Positions 52,148-60,235 of a stretch of 64,000 bases of DNA are shown in pieces (position 1 is the first letter of the stretch; the number at the start of each line of letters is the position of its first letter). The stretch spans positions 62,001-126,000 of the forward strand of contig CAZLHQ010000001.1 of assembly GCA_964559355.1 (NCBI GenBank). Reading direction: 5' to 3'. The notes under the pieces are model-generated. The model ran no database searches, was not told the DNA's origin, and worked only from the letters and a program-made list of their open reading frames with translations. A program made the position numbers and the translations under genes. The DNA comes from JAEUMD01 sp964559355 (lineage in GTDB: Bacteria; Pseudomonadota; Alphaproteobacteria; Rhizobiales; Hyphomicrobiaceae).

Positions 52148-54637
52148 ATGCGATGTGACGAGCCTCTGCCGATCGATGCCGTGCTCGGCACGCTTGATGC
52201 CGCGCTTGCCACCGGTCGCAACGCCGTTCTGATTGCGCCGCCCGGTGCCGGCAAGACGACTCGTGTGCCGCTGGCCCTGCTTTCGGCGCCATGGCGGGGC
52301 GATGGCAAGCTCCTCGTGCTCGAGCCGCGCCGCCTTGCAGCGCGCAACGCCGCCGAGCGGATGGCGGCGACATTGGGTGAGCGTGTTGGCGCCCGTGTCG
52401 GTCTGCGGGCGCGGCTCGCCTCCAAGGTCAGTCGCGACACCCGCATTGAGGTTATCACAGAGGGCGTTTTTACGCGCATGATCCTCGATGATCCCGAGTT
52501 GCAGGGTGTCGCCGGTGTTCTGTTCGACGAATTCCACGAGCGCTCGCTGGATGCCGATTTCAGTTTGGCGTTGGCGCTCGATTGCCAGCGTGGCCTGCGT
52601 CCGGAGCTGCGCCTTCTCGTCATGTCGGCGACGCTCGAAGGCGCGAGCGTGGCGGCATTGCTCGGCAATGCTCCGGTGATCGAGACGCACGGACGCTCGT
52701 TTGCGGTCGAGACACGCTACGTCGGTCGAGACACGGCGCGCCGCATCGAGGACGAGATGGCCGAGTGTATCGTGCGGGCGATGGCTGCCGAGCCTGGGTC
52801 GGTGCTGGCTTTTCTGCCGGGACAGGGTGAAATCCGCCGACTTGCCGAGCGGCTCGAGGAGAGGATCGCAAGCCCGCAGGTCATCATCGCCCCCCTTTAT
52901 GGCGCCATGGACGCCGCCGCGCAGGATCGCGCCATTGCACCGCCGCCTGCCGGCACCCGCAAGGTGGTTCTGGCGACATCGATTGCGGAAACTTCGCTGA
53001 CCATCGACGGCGTGCGTATCGTCATCGATAGCGGCTTGGCGCGTGTTCCGCGTTTCGAGCCCGACATCGGTGTGACACGGCTGGAGACTGTGCGGGTTTC
53101 GCGAGCCGGTGCCGATCAACGCCGCGGCCGTGCGGGGCGCACCGAAGCCGGTGTGTGCTATCGCATGTGGGACGAGCCGCAAACACAGGCTCTGCAGCCC
53201 TTCGCCGAGCCCGAGATCAAGTCCGCCGATCTTGCCGGGCTGATGCTTGATTGCGCCGAGTGGGGTGCGACCAACCCGGCGGCATTGTCCTGGCTCGATC
53301 CCCCGCCCAGGGCAGCGCTGTCAGTGGCGACCGAGGAACTGCAGGCGCTGGCTGCCATCGATGAGGGCAATCGCATCACCGCCCACGGCAGGTTGCTGCG
53401 GTCCTTGCCGTTGCCGCCACGGCTGGCGGCGATGATGGTGGCCGCCGCAGCAAGGGGCGAGGCTGCACTTGCCGGCGAAATCGCCGCCGTGTTGGTCGAG
53501 CGCGGCATTGGCGGCAGCGATACCGACATCGAGCGCCGCATCGAGGCGTTCCGCCGTGACCGCTCGCGCCGCAGCACGGATATGCGGCGTCTGGTGCAAA
53601 ATTGGACGCAACTCGTCACGACGGCGGGCAAGAACTCGGACGCCGCCGATGCGATCGATTCGCCGGTGTCGCCATTGATTTCGTGTCTTGCCGCTGCTTA
53701 TCCCGAACGCATCGCCAAGGCGCGCGGCCTGCCCGGTCAGTTCCTGCTCGCCAACGGCCGCGCTGCTGCCATCGAGGCAACCGACGCCTTGGCGCGCTCG
53801 CCTTTCCTGGTAGTCGCCGAAATGCAGGGGAGTGCTGCGCGCACGCGCATCCTGCTGGCGGCCGCAGCCAGCGAGCGCGATATCCTGGCTGTCGCCAAAC
53901 ATCGCATCGTTGCGCGTGACGATTGCGTCTACGACAAGGCGTCGGGTGCGGTGCGTGCGCGCCGCTCAGTGCGTCTGGATGCAATTGTGCTGTCGTCGGA
54001 GCCGCGGGCCATCCGGTCGGACGAAGATGTTTCGGCAGCGCTGGCGCGTGGTGCGGCCGAGCACGGCATCGATCGGCTGCCATGGACGCGCCAGCAGATC
54101 CAGTTGCGCGATCGCATCGCATTCTTGCGCGCAGCCGAGGGGGATGAATGGCCCGACGTTTCAGATGCCGTGTTGGCAGCCTCAGCCGAGCGGTGGCTAG
54201 CGCCGTTCACAGGGCGCAAGACGAGGCTTTCGGAGATCACATCGGGCGATCTGGGACAGGCGCTCGATGCGCTGCTGACTTATGACCTGCGCAAGCGGCT
54301 CGACGTCGACGCTCCGACGCATTTCGAGGCGCCGACGGGAAATCGCCATCCCATCGACTATGAGGGTGCGGGCGCGCCGCGCCTGGCTATCCGCGTGCAA
54401 GAGCTGTTTGGTTTGAAGGAACATCCATCAATCGCGGCCGGTCGGTTGCCGTTGACGCTGGAGCTGTTGTCGCCCGCGCACCGGCCAATTCAGGTGACGC
54501 GCGACTTGCCCGGATTCTGGCATGGGTCCTGGGCCGATGTGCGCGCCGATATGCGCGGCCGATATCCCAAGCATGTGTGGCCTGAGCATCCCGCATCCGC
54601 ACTGCCGACAGCACGCGCCAAGCCGCGCAAGGCTTAA
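52148..54637 (+). CDS. hrpB: ATP-dependent helicase HrpB
   Basis: 829 residues of the DEAH helicase HrpB family. Walker A LIAPPGAGKTTRVPLALL, LLVLEPRRLAARNAAERMA, DEAH variant GVLFDEFHERSLDADFSLAL, motif III VMSATLEGASVAALL, VVLATSIAETSLTIDGVRIV and QRRGRAGRTEAGVCYRMW, then the HrpB C-terminal domain ending in FEAPTGNRHPIDYEGAGAPR, a family signature. The ATG at 52148 matches the usual N-terminus; an in-frame ATG at 51914 is rejected. Role in RNA metabolism is not settled. Confidence 0.95.
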   Translation: MRCDEPLPIDAVLGTLDAALATGRNAVLIAPPGAGKTTRVPLALLSAPWRGDGKLLVLEPRRLAARNAAERMAATLGERVGARVGLRARLASKVSRDTRIEVITEGVFTRMILDDPELQGVAGVLFDEFHERSLDADFSLALALDCQRGLRPELRLLVMSATLEGASVAALLGNAPVIETHGRSFAVETRYVGRDTARRIEDEMAECIVRAMAAEPGSVLAFLPGQGEIRRLAERLEERIASPQVIIAPLYGAMDAAAQDRAIAPPPAGTRKVVLATSIAETSLTIDGVRIVIDSGLARVPRFEPDIGVTRLETVRVSRAGADQRRGRAGRTEAGVCYRMWDEPQTQALQPFAEPEIKSADLAGLMLDCAEWGATNPAALSWLDPPPRAALSVATEELQALAAIDEGNRITAHGRLLRSLPLPPRLAAMMVAAAARGEAALAGEIAAVLVERGIGGSDTDIERRIEAFRRDRSRRSTDMRRLVQNWTQLVTTAGKNSDAADAIDSPVSPLISCLAAAYPERIAKARGLPGQFLLANGRAAAIEATDALARSPFLVVAEMQGSAARTRILLAAAASERDILAVAKHRIVARDDCVYDKASGAVRARRSVRLDAIVLSSEPRAIRSDEDVSAALARGAAEHGIDRLPWTRQQIQLRDRIAFLRAAEGDEWPDVSDAVLAASAERWLAPFTGRKTRLSEITSGDLGQALDALLTYDLRKRLDVDAPTHFEAPTGNRHPIDYEGAGAPRLAIRVQELFGLKEHPSIAAGRLPLTLELLSPAHRPIQVTRDLPGFWHGSWADVRADMRGRYPKHVWPEHPASALPTARAKPRKA

Positions 54638-54650
54638 AGGCTGACCAGTC

Positions 54651-55301
54651 TCACCGCTTCGCGGCAGCGGTGAGGTCGATCGGCGCCGGGGTCACGGGTA
54701 CCAGTTGACGTTCCCAGTCGCGCCAGCCGTCGGTGCCTTCGGGAAACCAGAAGAGGCGCGTGTAGCCGAGTGCGGCGATGCGTTTCATCGCGTTCCACGA
54801 CATCCAGCAATCCGCCGAGCAGAAGATGATGATTGCGCGCGCCATGTCTCCGCCCGACAGGCGTTTCAATTGGCCTTCCAGAAATGCGGCGACATTGGTG
54901 TCGATAACGCCGCGCCCGACCTCGGGAAGCCATACCGCGCCCGGCAAAGTCAGATGCGGCTTGTTGCTGCGCCATGCGCCGGTCTCGGGGTCATAGCCGG
55001 CGCCTGTAATCGGCGAGACATCGATCAGGAGCGCGCGATCTTGGGTTACGAGCCGGTCGATGGCGTCGATCCAGATGCGCTCGCCGGCAGGCGGTGTTTC
55101 AGGTACTGGGGCTTGATAGCGCTCGATGCGATATCCGGTTGCGGGATCGATGTGTTGCTGCACGGGGTCTGCCAGTGCGCAGCTTGTGCCGCATGCGAAG
55201 GCCAATGTCAGCGCGGCCAAGCACGCGAAAGCCTGCCCGGAGCGATGCGGTCGCCGGCAATGCCCAGTCGACCGGCAGATGCGCGCGTGCTCTGCTTTCA
55301 T
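54651..55301 (-). CDS. PQQ-dependent catabolism-associated CXXCW motif protein (rhodanese-like)
   Basis: 216 residues. Signal peptide around AFACLAALTLAFACGTSCAL with cleavage near ALA-DPV, so periplasmic. Family motifs: GYRIERYQAPVPETPPAGER, LLIDVSPITGAGYDPETGAW, LPGAVWLPEVGRG, and the rhodanese-like active loop IIFCSADCWMSWNAMKR (Cys161, Cys165, Trp166). Found almost only next to PQQ-dependent alcohol dehydrogenases; function unknown, perhaps sulfur or redox handling. Follows the beta-propeller gene by 44 bases and converges on hrpB. Confidence 0.92.
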   Translation of the reverse strand: MKAEHARICRSTGHCRRPHRSGQAFACLAALTLAFACGTSCALADPVQQHIDPATGYRIERYQAPVPETPPAGERIWIDAIDRLVTQDRALLIDVSPITGAGYDPETGAWRSNKPHLTLPGAVWLPEVGRGVIDTNVAAFLEGQLKRLSGGDMARAIIIFCSADCWMSWNAMKRIAALGYTRLFWFPEGTDGWRDWERQLVPVTPAPIDLTAAAKR

Positions 55302-55345
55302 CTCCTGCCCGTCAGATGCTGTGCGCTGTGCGGCTCATGTGCGGC

Positions 55346-56323
55346 TCAAGGCTTCGACGGCTTGATGGCGACACCCCAAGGGTAGCGACCAACCGTGATC
55401 GACTTGGTAGCGGCGAGCCTGGCCACGTCGATCACCGTGACGTCGTTGGAGACGCCGTTGGTCGTGTACAGCATATCCTGTTCCGGCGTCAGCTCCATGT
55501 GCCAAACGCGCTGGCCGACAAGGATGTACTTTATCACCTCGTGCGTGGTCGTATCGATGACGGCAATGCGGTTGGCGGGCCCGAGCGCGACAAACGCGCG
55601 GCGGCCGTCCTTGGTGAAACGCAGTCCGACCGGCTGTATTGTGTCGGCGCGCACGCCTGAAATGGTGAAGCCGATCGTCTTGTTTACCTTGCGGGTGGCG
55701 ACGTCGATGACGGCGACGGTGCCGCCGATTTCGGATGTGACCCAAAGGTGGCGTCCGTCGTGCGTGAATTCGGCGTGACGCGGCCGCTGATCGACGAGCA
55801 CGTTGTCGATCACCTGAAACGTCTTGGTGTCGATGAAGTGCGCCATGTTGGTGGTTTCGGAGGTTGTTATCGCCAGCGCGTTATCGGGCGAGATGGCAAT
55901 GCCCTCAGGCTCGATGCCGACATCGACCTGCCGGATCACCTTGCGCGTTTCAAGGTCGATGATCGTGGTGACGGCATTGTCTTCGTTGGCGATGTAGAGG
56001 CGCTTGTTGTCAGGCGAGACTGCGAACTGCTCAGGGTCGTCACCGGAGGGAAGATCGTAGAGATGCTTGTCGGTGGCCGCGTCATAGACCTGCACGGCAT
56101 CGCTGTCGCTGGCGCATACGAAAAACTGTTTGTAGTCACGCGAGAAGGTGATGCCGCGCGGACGTTGGCCGACCTTGATCGTGCGCACGACTGCCTGCGT
56201 GGTGCTGTCGATGACCGAGACCGTGTTGTCCTTTTCGTTGGAAACGTAGACCTCGTGCGCAGAGGTGGGACGTGGCCACGCCAGCAGCAGGACCACAAAC
56301 AGTTGGACGGCCAATCTCGGCAT
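55346..56323 (-). CDS. PQQ-dependent catabolism-associated YVTN beta-propeller protein
   Basis: 325 residues. Signal peptide LAVQLFVVLLLAWPRPTSA then HEVYVSNEKDNTVSVIDSTT; about seven propeller blades of roughly 42 residues, each with a YV(S/A)N--DNTVSVID-like strand (RLYIANEDNAVTTIIDLETR, HLWVTSEIGGTVAVIDVATR, MLYTTNGVSNDVTVIDVARL). Periplasmic. Its family accompanies quinoprotein alcohol dehydrogenases, but its partner and ligand are unknown. Divergent from the cytochrome gene, sharing a 296-base promoter region. Confidence 0.92.
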   Translation of the reverse strand: MPRLAVQLFVVLLLAWPRPTSAHEVYVSNEKDNTVSVIDSTTQAVVRTIKVGQRPRGITFSRDYKQFFVCASDSDAVQVYDAATDKHLYDLPSGDDPEQFAVSPDNKRLYIANEDNAVTTIIDLETRKVIRQVDVGIEPEGIAISPDNALAITTSETTNMAHFIDTKTFQVIDNVLVDQRPRHAEFTHDGRHLWVTSEIGGTVAVIDVATRKVNKTIGFTISGVRADTIQPVGLRFTKDGRRAFVALGPANRIAVIDTTTHEVIKYILVGQRVWHMELTPEQDMLYTTNGVSNDVTVIDVARLAATKSITVGRYPWGVAIKPSKP

Positions 56324-56437
56324 CGTTGCAAGCGTTCCTCCACGAAGGATCGTGACAGCCGATCTCTTGAGATGATTGGCCCTTCCGGGAAATGGCGGGC
56401 AAGCGACACTAGATTTCGCAGGCGGAGCACCCTACTG

Positions 56438-56454
56438 TACTATGGTACATAGTA
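56438..56454. promoter_or_regulatory. 17-bp palindrome in the divergent xox promoter region
   Basis: TACTATG-GTA-CATAGTA: perfect 7-bp arms. Near the middle of the region between the beta-propeller gene and the cytochrome gene, where an operator for both would lie. Regulator unknown. Confidence 0.45.
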
Positions 56455-56529
56455 ACACTGATGTGGATTGCCAAGTCCAATGCCCGTGTTGGATGTTGGG
56501 CGGCGCCTTGGTACTGCGCCGGTCTATGC

Positions 56530-56542
56530 ACTATTTGGCAAT
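56530..56542 (+). promoter_or_regulatory. 13-bp motif shared with the xoxF upstream region
   Basis: ACTATTTGGCAAT, 77 bases before the cytochrome start, is identical to 60113-60125 upstream of xoxF. The core TTGGCAAT also occurs on the minus strand at 56467-56474, facing the beta-propeller gene. Candidate binding site of a common activator. Confidence 0.45.
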
Positions 56543-56619
56543 TTTGAAGCATGCGCGCGCTCGACTATCGTTCCCGTCAACCAAGAAGCAAGATCCCCCA
56601 CATGGAAACGCGGAGTGCC

Positions 56620-57051
56620 ATGATGATCTCGACACGTATTGCGGCTCCTGCTTTTGCCGCCGCCGTGCTGCTTGCCATCGGTGTTGCAAAGGTACAGGCG
56701 CATGGAGATGTCCAGCCGCAGCCTGTCGATACCAAGGGCCTGGAGCAGCTGGGTGAGAAATGGCGGGACAAGAACCCCTATACCGGCAACGAGCTCGCCA
56801 TCAAGATCGGGTCGTCCGGCTATAATCAGAACTGCGCGCGGTGCCACGGATTGGAAGTGATCTCGGGCGGCCTCGCACCGGATCTGCGTTATCTGGAAAA
56901 GGGTCAATCTGGCGACGAGTGGTTCATGGAGCGCATTCGCAAGGGTGCCACGATCAACGGTGTCACCAAGATGCCGGCGTTCGAGGGTGTGTTGAGCCAG
57001 GAAGCCATGTGGGCAATCCGTGCCTTCATAGAATCCAAGCACGAGGGCTGA
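56620..57051 (+). CDS. xoxG: c-type cytochrome, XoxG-like electron acceptor of the methanol dehydrogenase
   Basis: 143 residues. Signal peptide ISTRIAAPAFAAAVLLAIGV, cleavage near VQA-HGD; one heme site CARCH (residues 72-76), and a Met ligand in TKMPAFEG. Length and the GNELAIKIGSSGYNQNCARC context match the c-550-type PQQ-associated cytochromes. It would take electrons from the quinoprotein in the periplasm. Start at 56620 has CGGAG just upstream; ATG at 56623 and 56602 are alternatives. First gene of the plus-strand xox run. Confidence 0.9.
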   Translation: MMISTRIAAPAFAAAVLLAIGVAKVQAHGDVQPQPVDTKGLEQLGEKWRDKNPYTGNELAIKIGSSGYNQNCARCHGLEVISGGLAPDLRYLEKGQSGDEWFMERIRKGATINGVTKMPAFEGVLSQEAMWAIRAFIESKHEG

Positions 57052-57070
57052 GCCCAACGGGGCCGCCGGC

Positions 57071-57964
57071 ATGCACCACAGCAGAATTTTCGACACCATC
57101 CGATTTCGAGCGAGGTCCTTGTCGGGCCTCGCTCGTTTTTTCGTATGGCTCGTGATGTCGTTGCCCACAGTCCAGGCGCACGCGCGCCCGCTCGACGACG
57201 TCAAGTCGAGCAAGGTCCTGCACGTCATCGTCTACGAGGACAACGCGCCCTATTCGTGGACCGACACAGACGGCAAGGTGAAAGGCATCGACGCGGACAT
57301 CGCACGGGCAGCCGCATCGCGGATGGGGGTGGAAGCCAACGTCATCGCGCGCATCGCCGGAGAGGAAGTGGACGACGACCTGCGCTCCAACATCTGGCAG
57401 GGGCCGCGCACGGGTGGCCTCAAGGGCGATGTGATGATGCATGTGCCCATGGAGAAGGAGTTTATTTCTCGCAATAACCTTGTGGCGATCTCCAATGCCT
57501 ATCATCACGAGAAGGTCGTGCTGTTCGTCCATCCCGATATGGTCGATGCCAATGCCGGCCTGAGCGCGTTTCGCAACGCCAAGCTCGCCGTGCAGTTCGC
57601 AACGTCGGCTCACTACTACGTCATGTTTGCCGATGGCGAGGCTTACAAGACCAACGTCAATCCCTATCGAAAGTTGCCCGATGTCGTGGCGAGCTTTCTC
57701 GATCGCCGTAACGCCGGCGTGATCGGCGTGCGCACGGAGCTGGAGGCGGCGCTTGCCGGCCACCGCACCGACGTGAGCATGCTGGAGCCGGTGTTCAATA
57801 CCCACCTGCGCATGAGCTGGACCATTGGCACGGCGGTCAAGGAAGATAGTCGCGACACTGGCTACGCCTTAGGCAACGCCTTGCGGGCCATGGAAGCGGA
57901 AGGCGAAATCGACCGGATTTTTGCCAGCTATCACGCGACCCGCGTTCCGCCGCCCGTTCCTTGA
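57071..57964 (+). CDS. xoxJ: XoxJ-like periplasmic binding protein (quinoprotein-associated)
   Basis: 297 residues. Signal peptide LSGLARFFVWLVMSLPTVQA, then the family 3 solute-binding fold: KVLHVIVYEDNAPYSWTDTD, GKVKGIDADIARAAASRMGV, GDVMMHVPMEKEFISRNNLV, KLAVQFATSAHYYVMFADGE. XoxJ/MoxJ proteins are thought to help activate or assemble the dehydrogenase rather than transport solutes. The start at 57071 is kept because it supplies the signal peptide, though a terminator-like hairpin (57107-57141) lies inside this coding stretch. 19 bases after the cytochrome stop. Confidence 0.85.
   Translation: MHHSRIFDTIRFRARSLSGLARFFVWLVMSLPTVQAHARPLDDVKSSKVLHVIVYEDNAPYSWTDTDGKVKGIDADIARAAASRMGVEANVIARIAGEEVDDDLRSNIWQGPRTGGLKGDVMMHVPMEKEFISRNNLVAISNAYHHEKVVLFVHPDMVDANAGLSAFRNAKLAVQFATSAHYYVMFADGEAYKTNVNPYRKLPDVVASFLDRRNAGVIGVRTELEAALAGHRTDVSMLEPVFNTHLRMSWTIGTAVKEDSRDTGYALGNALRAMEAEGEIDRIFASYHATRVPPPVP
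57107..57141 (+). terminator. Terminator-like hairpin inside the xoxJ signal-peptide region
   Basis: CGAGCGAGG (57107-57115) and CCTCGCTCG (57127-57135) form a perfect 9-bp stem with an 11-base loop, followed directly by TTTTTT (57136-57141). It has the form of an intrinsic terminator, 56 bases after the cytochrome stop and 36 bases into the xoxJ frame. Confidence 0.65.
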
Positions 57965-58087
57965 GGGGCGCGCGCGGGTTCGCAGCGTTGACTTCAGGTC
58001 GCCAGCCTTGCGCATTTGGCCCCGCGCGCAGACCCGACTTGTGATAGGCTCGTCGGCCAAGGGATCAGCAGTTGGTGGCAAAGAGCG

Positions 58088-58942
58088 ATGGTAAACTTCT
58101 TCAATTGGCATCGATACGCAACTGCCGCATTGAGCTTCACCGTTCTGGTGGTGGCAGGCAGCTGCGTGATCCCACCGCGTGCGAGCGCTGCGCCGGGTAA
58201 CGATCCGCTCGGATCGATCATGTGGACCGAGATGAAGGCGCAGTTCTTCGGCGATGCCAATGTGGTGTTTGACGATCGCATCAAGGTCGTGGTGCCGCAG
58301 ATTGTCGAGAACCAGGCGCAGGTGCCGGTGACGGCGGATGCGCGGGCGCTGCCCGATGTGCGCAAGTTGGTCGTGTTTGCCGATCTCAATCCGATCCAGC
58401 ACGTATTGACGCTCAGTGTTGCCAAGGCGAAGCCGTTCATTGCGTTTCGCATGAAGGTGGAGCAGGGCACGCCGGTTCGCGCGGCCGCGTTGACAGGTGA
58501 TGGCGTGTGGCATGTCGGCAGTGTCTTCCTCGATGCTGCGGGTGGTGGATGCTCTGCCCCAGCCATGGCCCGCAAGGACGCCGATTGGTCGGTGACGGTC
58601 GGCCATGCCCAGGGCAAGCTGTGGCGCGAGGCCGATGGCATGGCGCGCGTTCGGTTTCGCGTCCGTCATCCGATGGACACCGGGCTCGCCCGCGACAACA
58701 CGCCAGCCTATTTCATCGAGAAGCTCGACCTGCGCGCCGCCGATGGCGCCTCGCTTGCCACTGTCGAGCTTCGCGAGCCGATGAGTGAGGATCCGACGCT
58801 GACTTTGCTGGTCCACCTGCCCATCCACGACAAAGCGCTCAGCATCGTCGGCCGCGACAACAATGGCGATGAATATCGTTCTCTGATACCAGCGCCGTGG
58901 CTGAGTGCAGATACACCAGCGAGCAAGGTGCAGGCGCAATGA
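58088..58942 (+). CDS. Quinoprotein dehydrogenase-associated SoxYZ-like carrier
   Basis: 284 residues. Signal peptide YATAALSFTVLVVAGSCVIP. First domain is SoxY-like and ends in the swinging-arm motif FLDAAGGGCSAPAMARKD with Cys155; the second domain is SoxZ-like (RVRFRVRHPMDTGLARDNTP, HLPIHD). In thiosulfate oxidation SoxY's Cys carries the substrate; here the natural fusion is linked to PQQ enzymes and its cargo is unknown. The start at 58088 begins the signal peptide; the stop overlaps the metallohydrolase start (ATGA). Confidence 0.92.
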   Translation: MVNFFNWHRYATAALSFTVLVVAGSCVIPPRASAAPGNDPLGSIMWTEMKAQFFGDANVVFDDRIKVVVPQIVENQAQVPVTADARALPDVRKLVVFADLNPIQHVLTLSVAKAKPFIAFRMKVEQGTPVRAAALTGDGVWHVGSVFLDAAGGGCSAPAMARKDADWSVTVGHAQGKLWREADGMARVRFRVRHPMDTGLARDNTPAYFIEKLDLRAADGASLATVELREPMSEDPTLTLLVHLPIHDKALSIVGRDNNGDEYRSLIPAPWLSADTPASKVQAQ

Positions 58943-59943
58943 CGTCGAACTTTGAACGCGAGGCGGGCTGCGAGCGTCCGATCGACCGTCGCGCGGCCCT
59001 GAAGAGATTGGCATCGTTTGCAACGCTGCCAATGCTCATGGGCGCATTCGACGCCAATGCTTCGCCTCTTGCCTACACGATGAAGCCGGTGCCAATCGCT
59101 GACGGCGTGTGGGTTCTCTACGGCGCGCAGGAGGCAATCACAACGTCGAATGGCGGCGCCATCGCCAACATCACTCTGTTCGACACCAGGGATGGTGCGG
59201 TGATCGTCGATACCGGACCTTCCAAGCGTTATGGAACGGCGTTGGAAGCGCTGGCGCGCGAAGTCACGGGAAAGCCCGTCGTTCGCGTATATCTCACCCA
59301 CTTCCACCCCGATCATGTGCTCGGCAATCAGGCGTTCCGTGCCGATGCACTTGCCGCGCCGCGCGGTGTCATCGACGGATTGCAGTCGCTGGGTGATGCG
59401 TTTGCTTCGGCCATGTATTACGCAGCCGGAGATTGGATGCGCGGCACCGAGGTCGTCGCGCCAGGCCGGATTCTCACCGATGGAATCGAGGAAATCGGCG
59501 GCCGTAGATTCAACTTGCGCACGCTATCGGGCCACACGGACTGCGATCTCATGATCGTCGAGGAGACATCGCGGTTGCTGGTTGCCGGCGATCTGGTGTT
59601 TCTCGATCGCGCGCCGACGACACCGCATGCGGACCTGTCGCGCTGGCGAGCGAGTTTGGACATCATGAATTCGCTTGGAGCCGACAAGGTTGTGCCCGGG
59701 CATGGCCCCGTTGAAGCCGGCAAGCGCGGCATGCAGCAGACTCGTGATTGGCTGGCGGCGATGGAAGATGCGATCCGCGCCGCATTCGAGCGTGGCCTTT
59801 CGATGAATGAGGCGATGGCGGTGCCGTTGCCGGAATGGACCGGCAAGCTCGCACTGGCTCGTTATGAATTCGAGCGCTCGGTGATGCACTTCTTCCCCAA
59901 GCTCGAAGCCGGTGAATGGCCGCGCGTTGATCGCCGCACCTGA
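58939..59943 (+). CDS. Quinoprotein relay system zinc metallohydrolase
   Basis: 334 residues. N-terminus DRRAALKRLASFATLPMLMG resembles a Tat signal (RR-x-x-L-K). Metallo-beta-lactamase fold with zinc motif LTHFHPDHVLGN (HxHxDH at residues 121-126), SGHTDCDL (His), VAGDLVFLD (Asp) and VPGHGPVEAG (His). Family is tied to the SoxYZ-like carrier; it may hydrolyse a carrier-bound product, as SoxB-like or SoxH proteins do. Start overlaps the carrier stop by 4 bases, so the two are coupled. Confidence 0.93.
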   Translation: MTSNFEREAGCERPIDRRAALKRLASFATLPMLMGAFDANASPLAYTMKPVPIADGVWVLYGAQEAITTSNGGAIANITLFDTRDGAVIVDTGPSKRYGTALEALAREVTGKPVVRVYLTHFHPDHVLGNQAFRADALAAPRGVIDGLQSLGDAFASAMYYAAGDWMRGTEVVAPGRILTDGIEEIGGRRFNLRTLSGHTDCDLMIVEETSRLLVAGDLVFLDRAPTTPHADLSRWRASLDIMNSLGADKVVPGHGPVEAGKRGMQQTRDWLAAMEDAIRAAFERGLSMNEAMAVPLPEWTGKLALARYEFERSVMHFFPKLEAGEWPRVDRRT

Positions 59944-60095
59944 GCCCATCAAATGCAAAATTTCGGATGGCTTTGCGTTGCTGCAATCGCGGCCGTTCGC
60001 GGATCATTGCTGCGTTGCGAACCATCGCGTGAACGGCATGTCGAGCGGCTATGCCCGAGACCATCTGCATGTGCGTTTGGCGCTGTATTTATATG

Positions 60096-60125
60096 TGCCA
60101 ACGCGAATTTGTACTATTTGGCAAT
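60096..60125 (+). promoter_or_regulatory. Candidate regulatory site upstream of xoxF
   Basis: TGCCAA (60096-60101) and TTGGCA (60118-60123) form an interrupted inverted repeat with 16 bases between; the right half is part of ACTATTTGGCAAT (60113-60125), identical to the site before the cytochrome gene. It lies about 110 bases before the xoxF start in a 292-base gap with no gene. Confidence 0.45.
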
Positions 60126-60235
60126 AAGAGCCTTAGGCCCCCTGCGATAACGTCGCACCCGGCAAGACTTCCATTGTGCCGCTTAGAGCCCGCCAAAGGG
60201 GAAGCAGCCAGGAAAACAACCAAGGGGAATGCCCA

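Noticed and set aside
51902..53182. N-terminal extension of the HlyC-like gene reaching deep into hrpB
   Set aside because: The extension is antisense to conserved HrpB helicase motifs, and the HlyC-like domain is complete from 51901.
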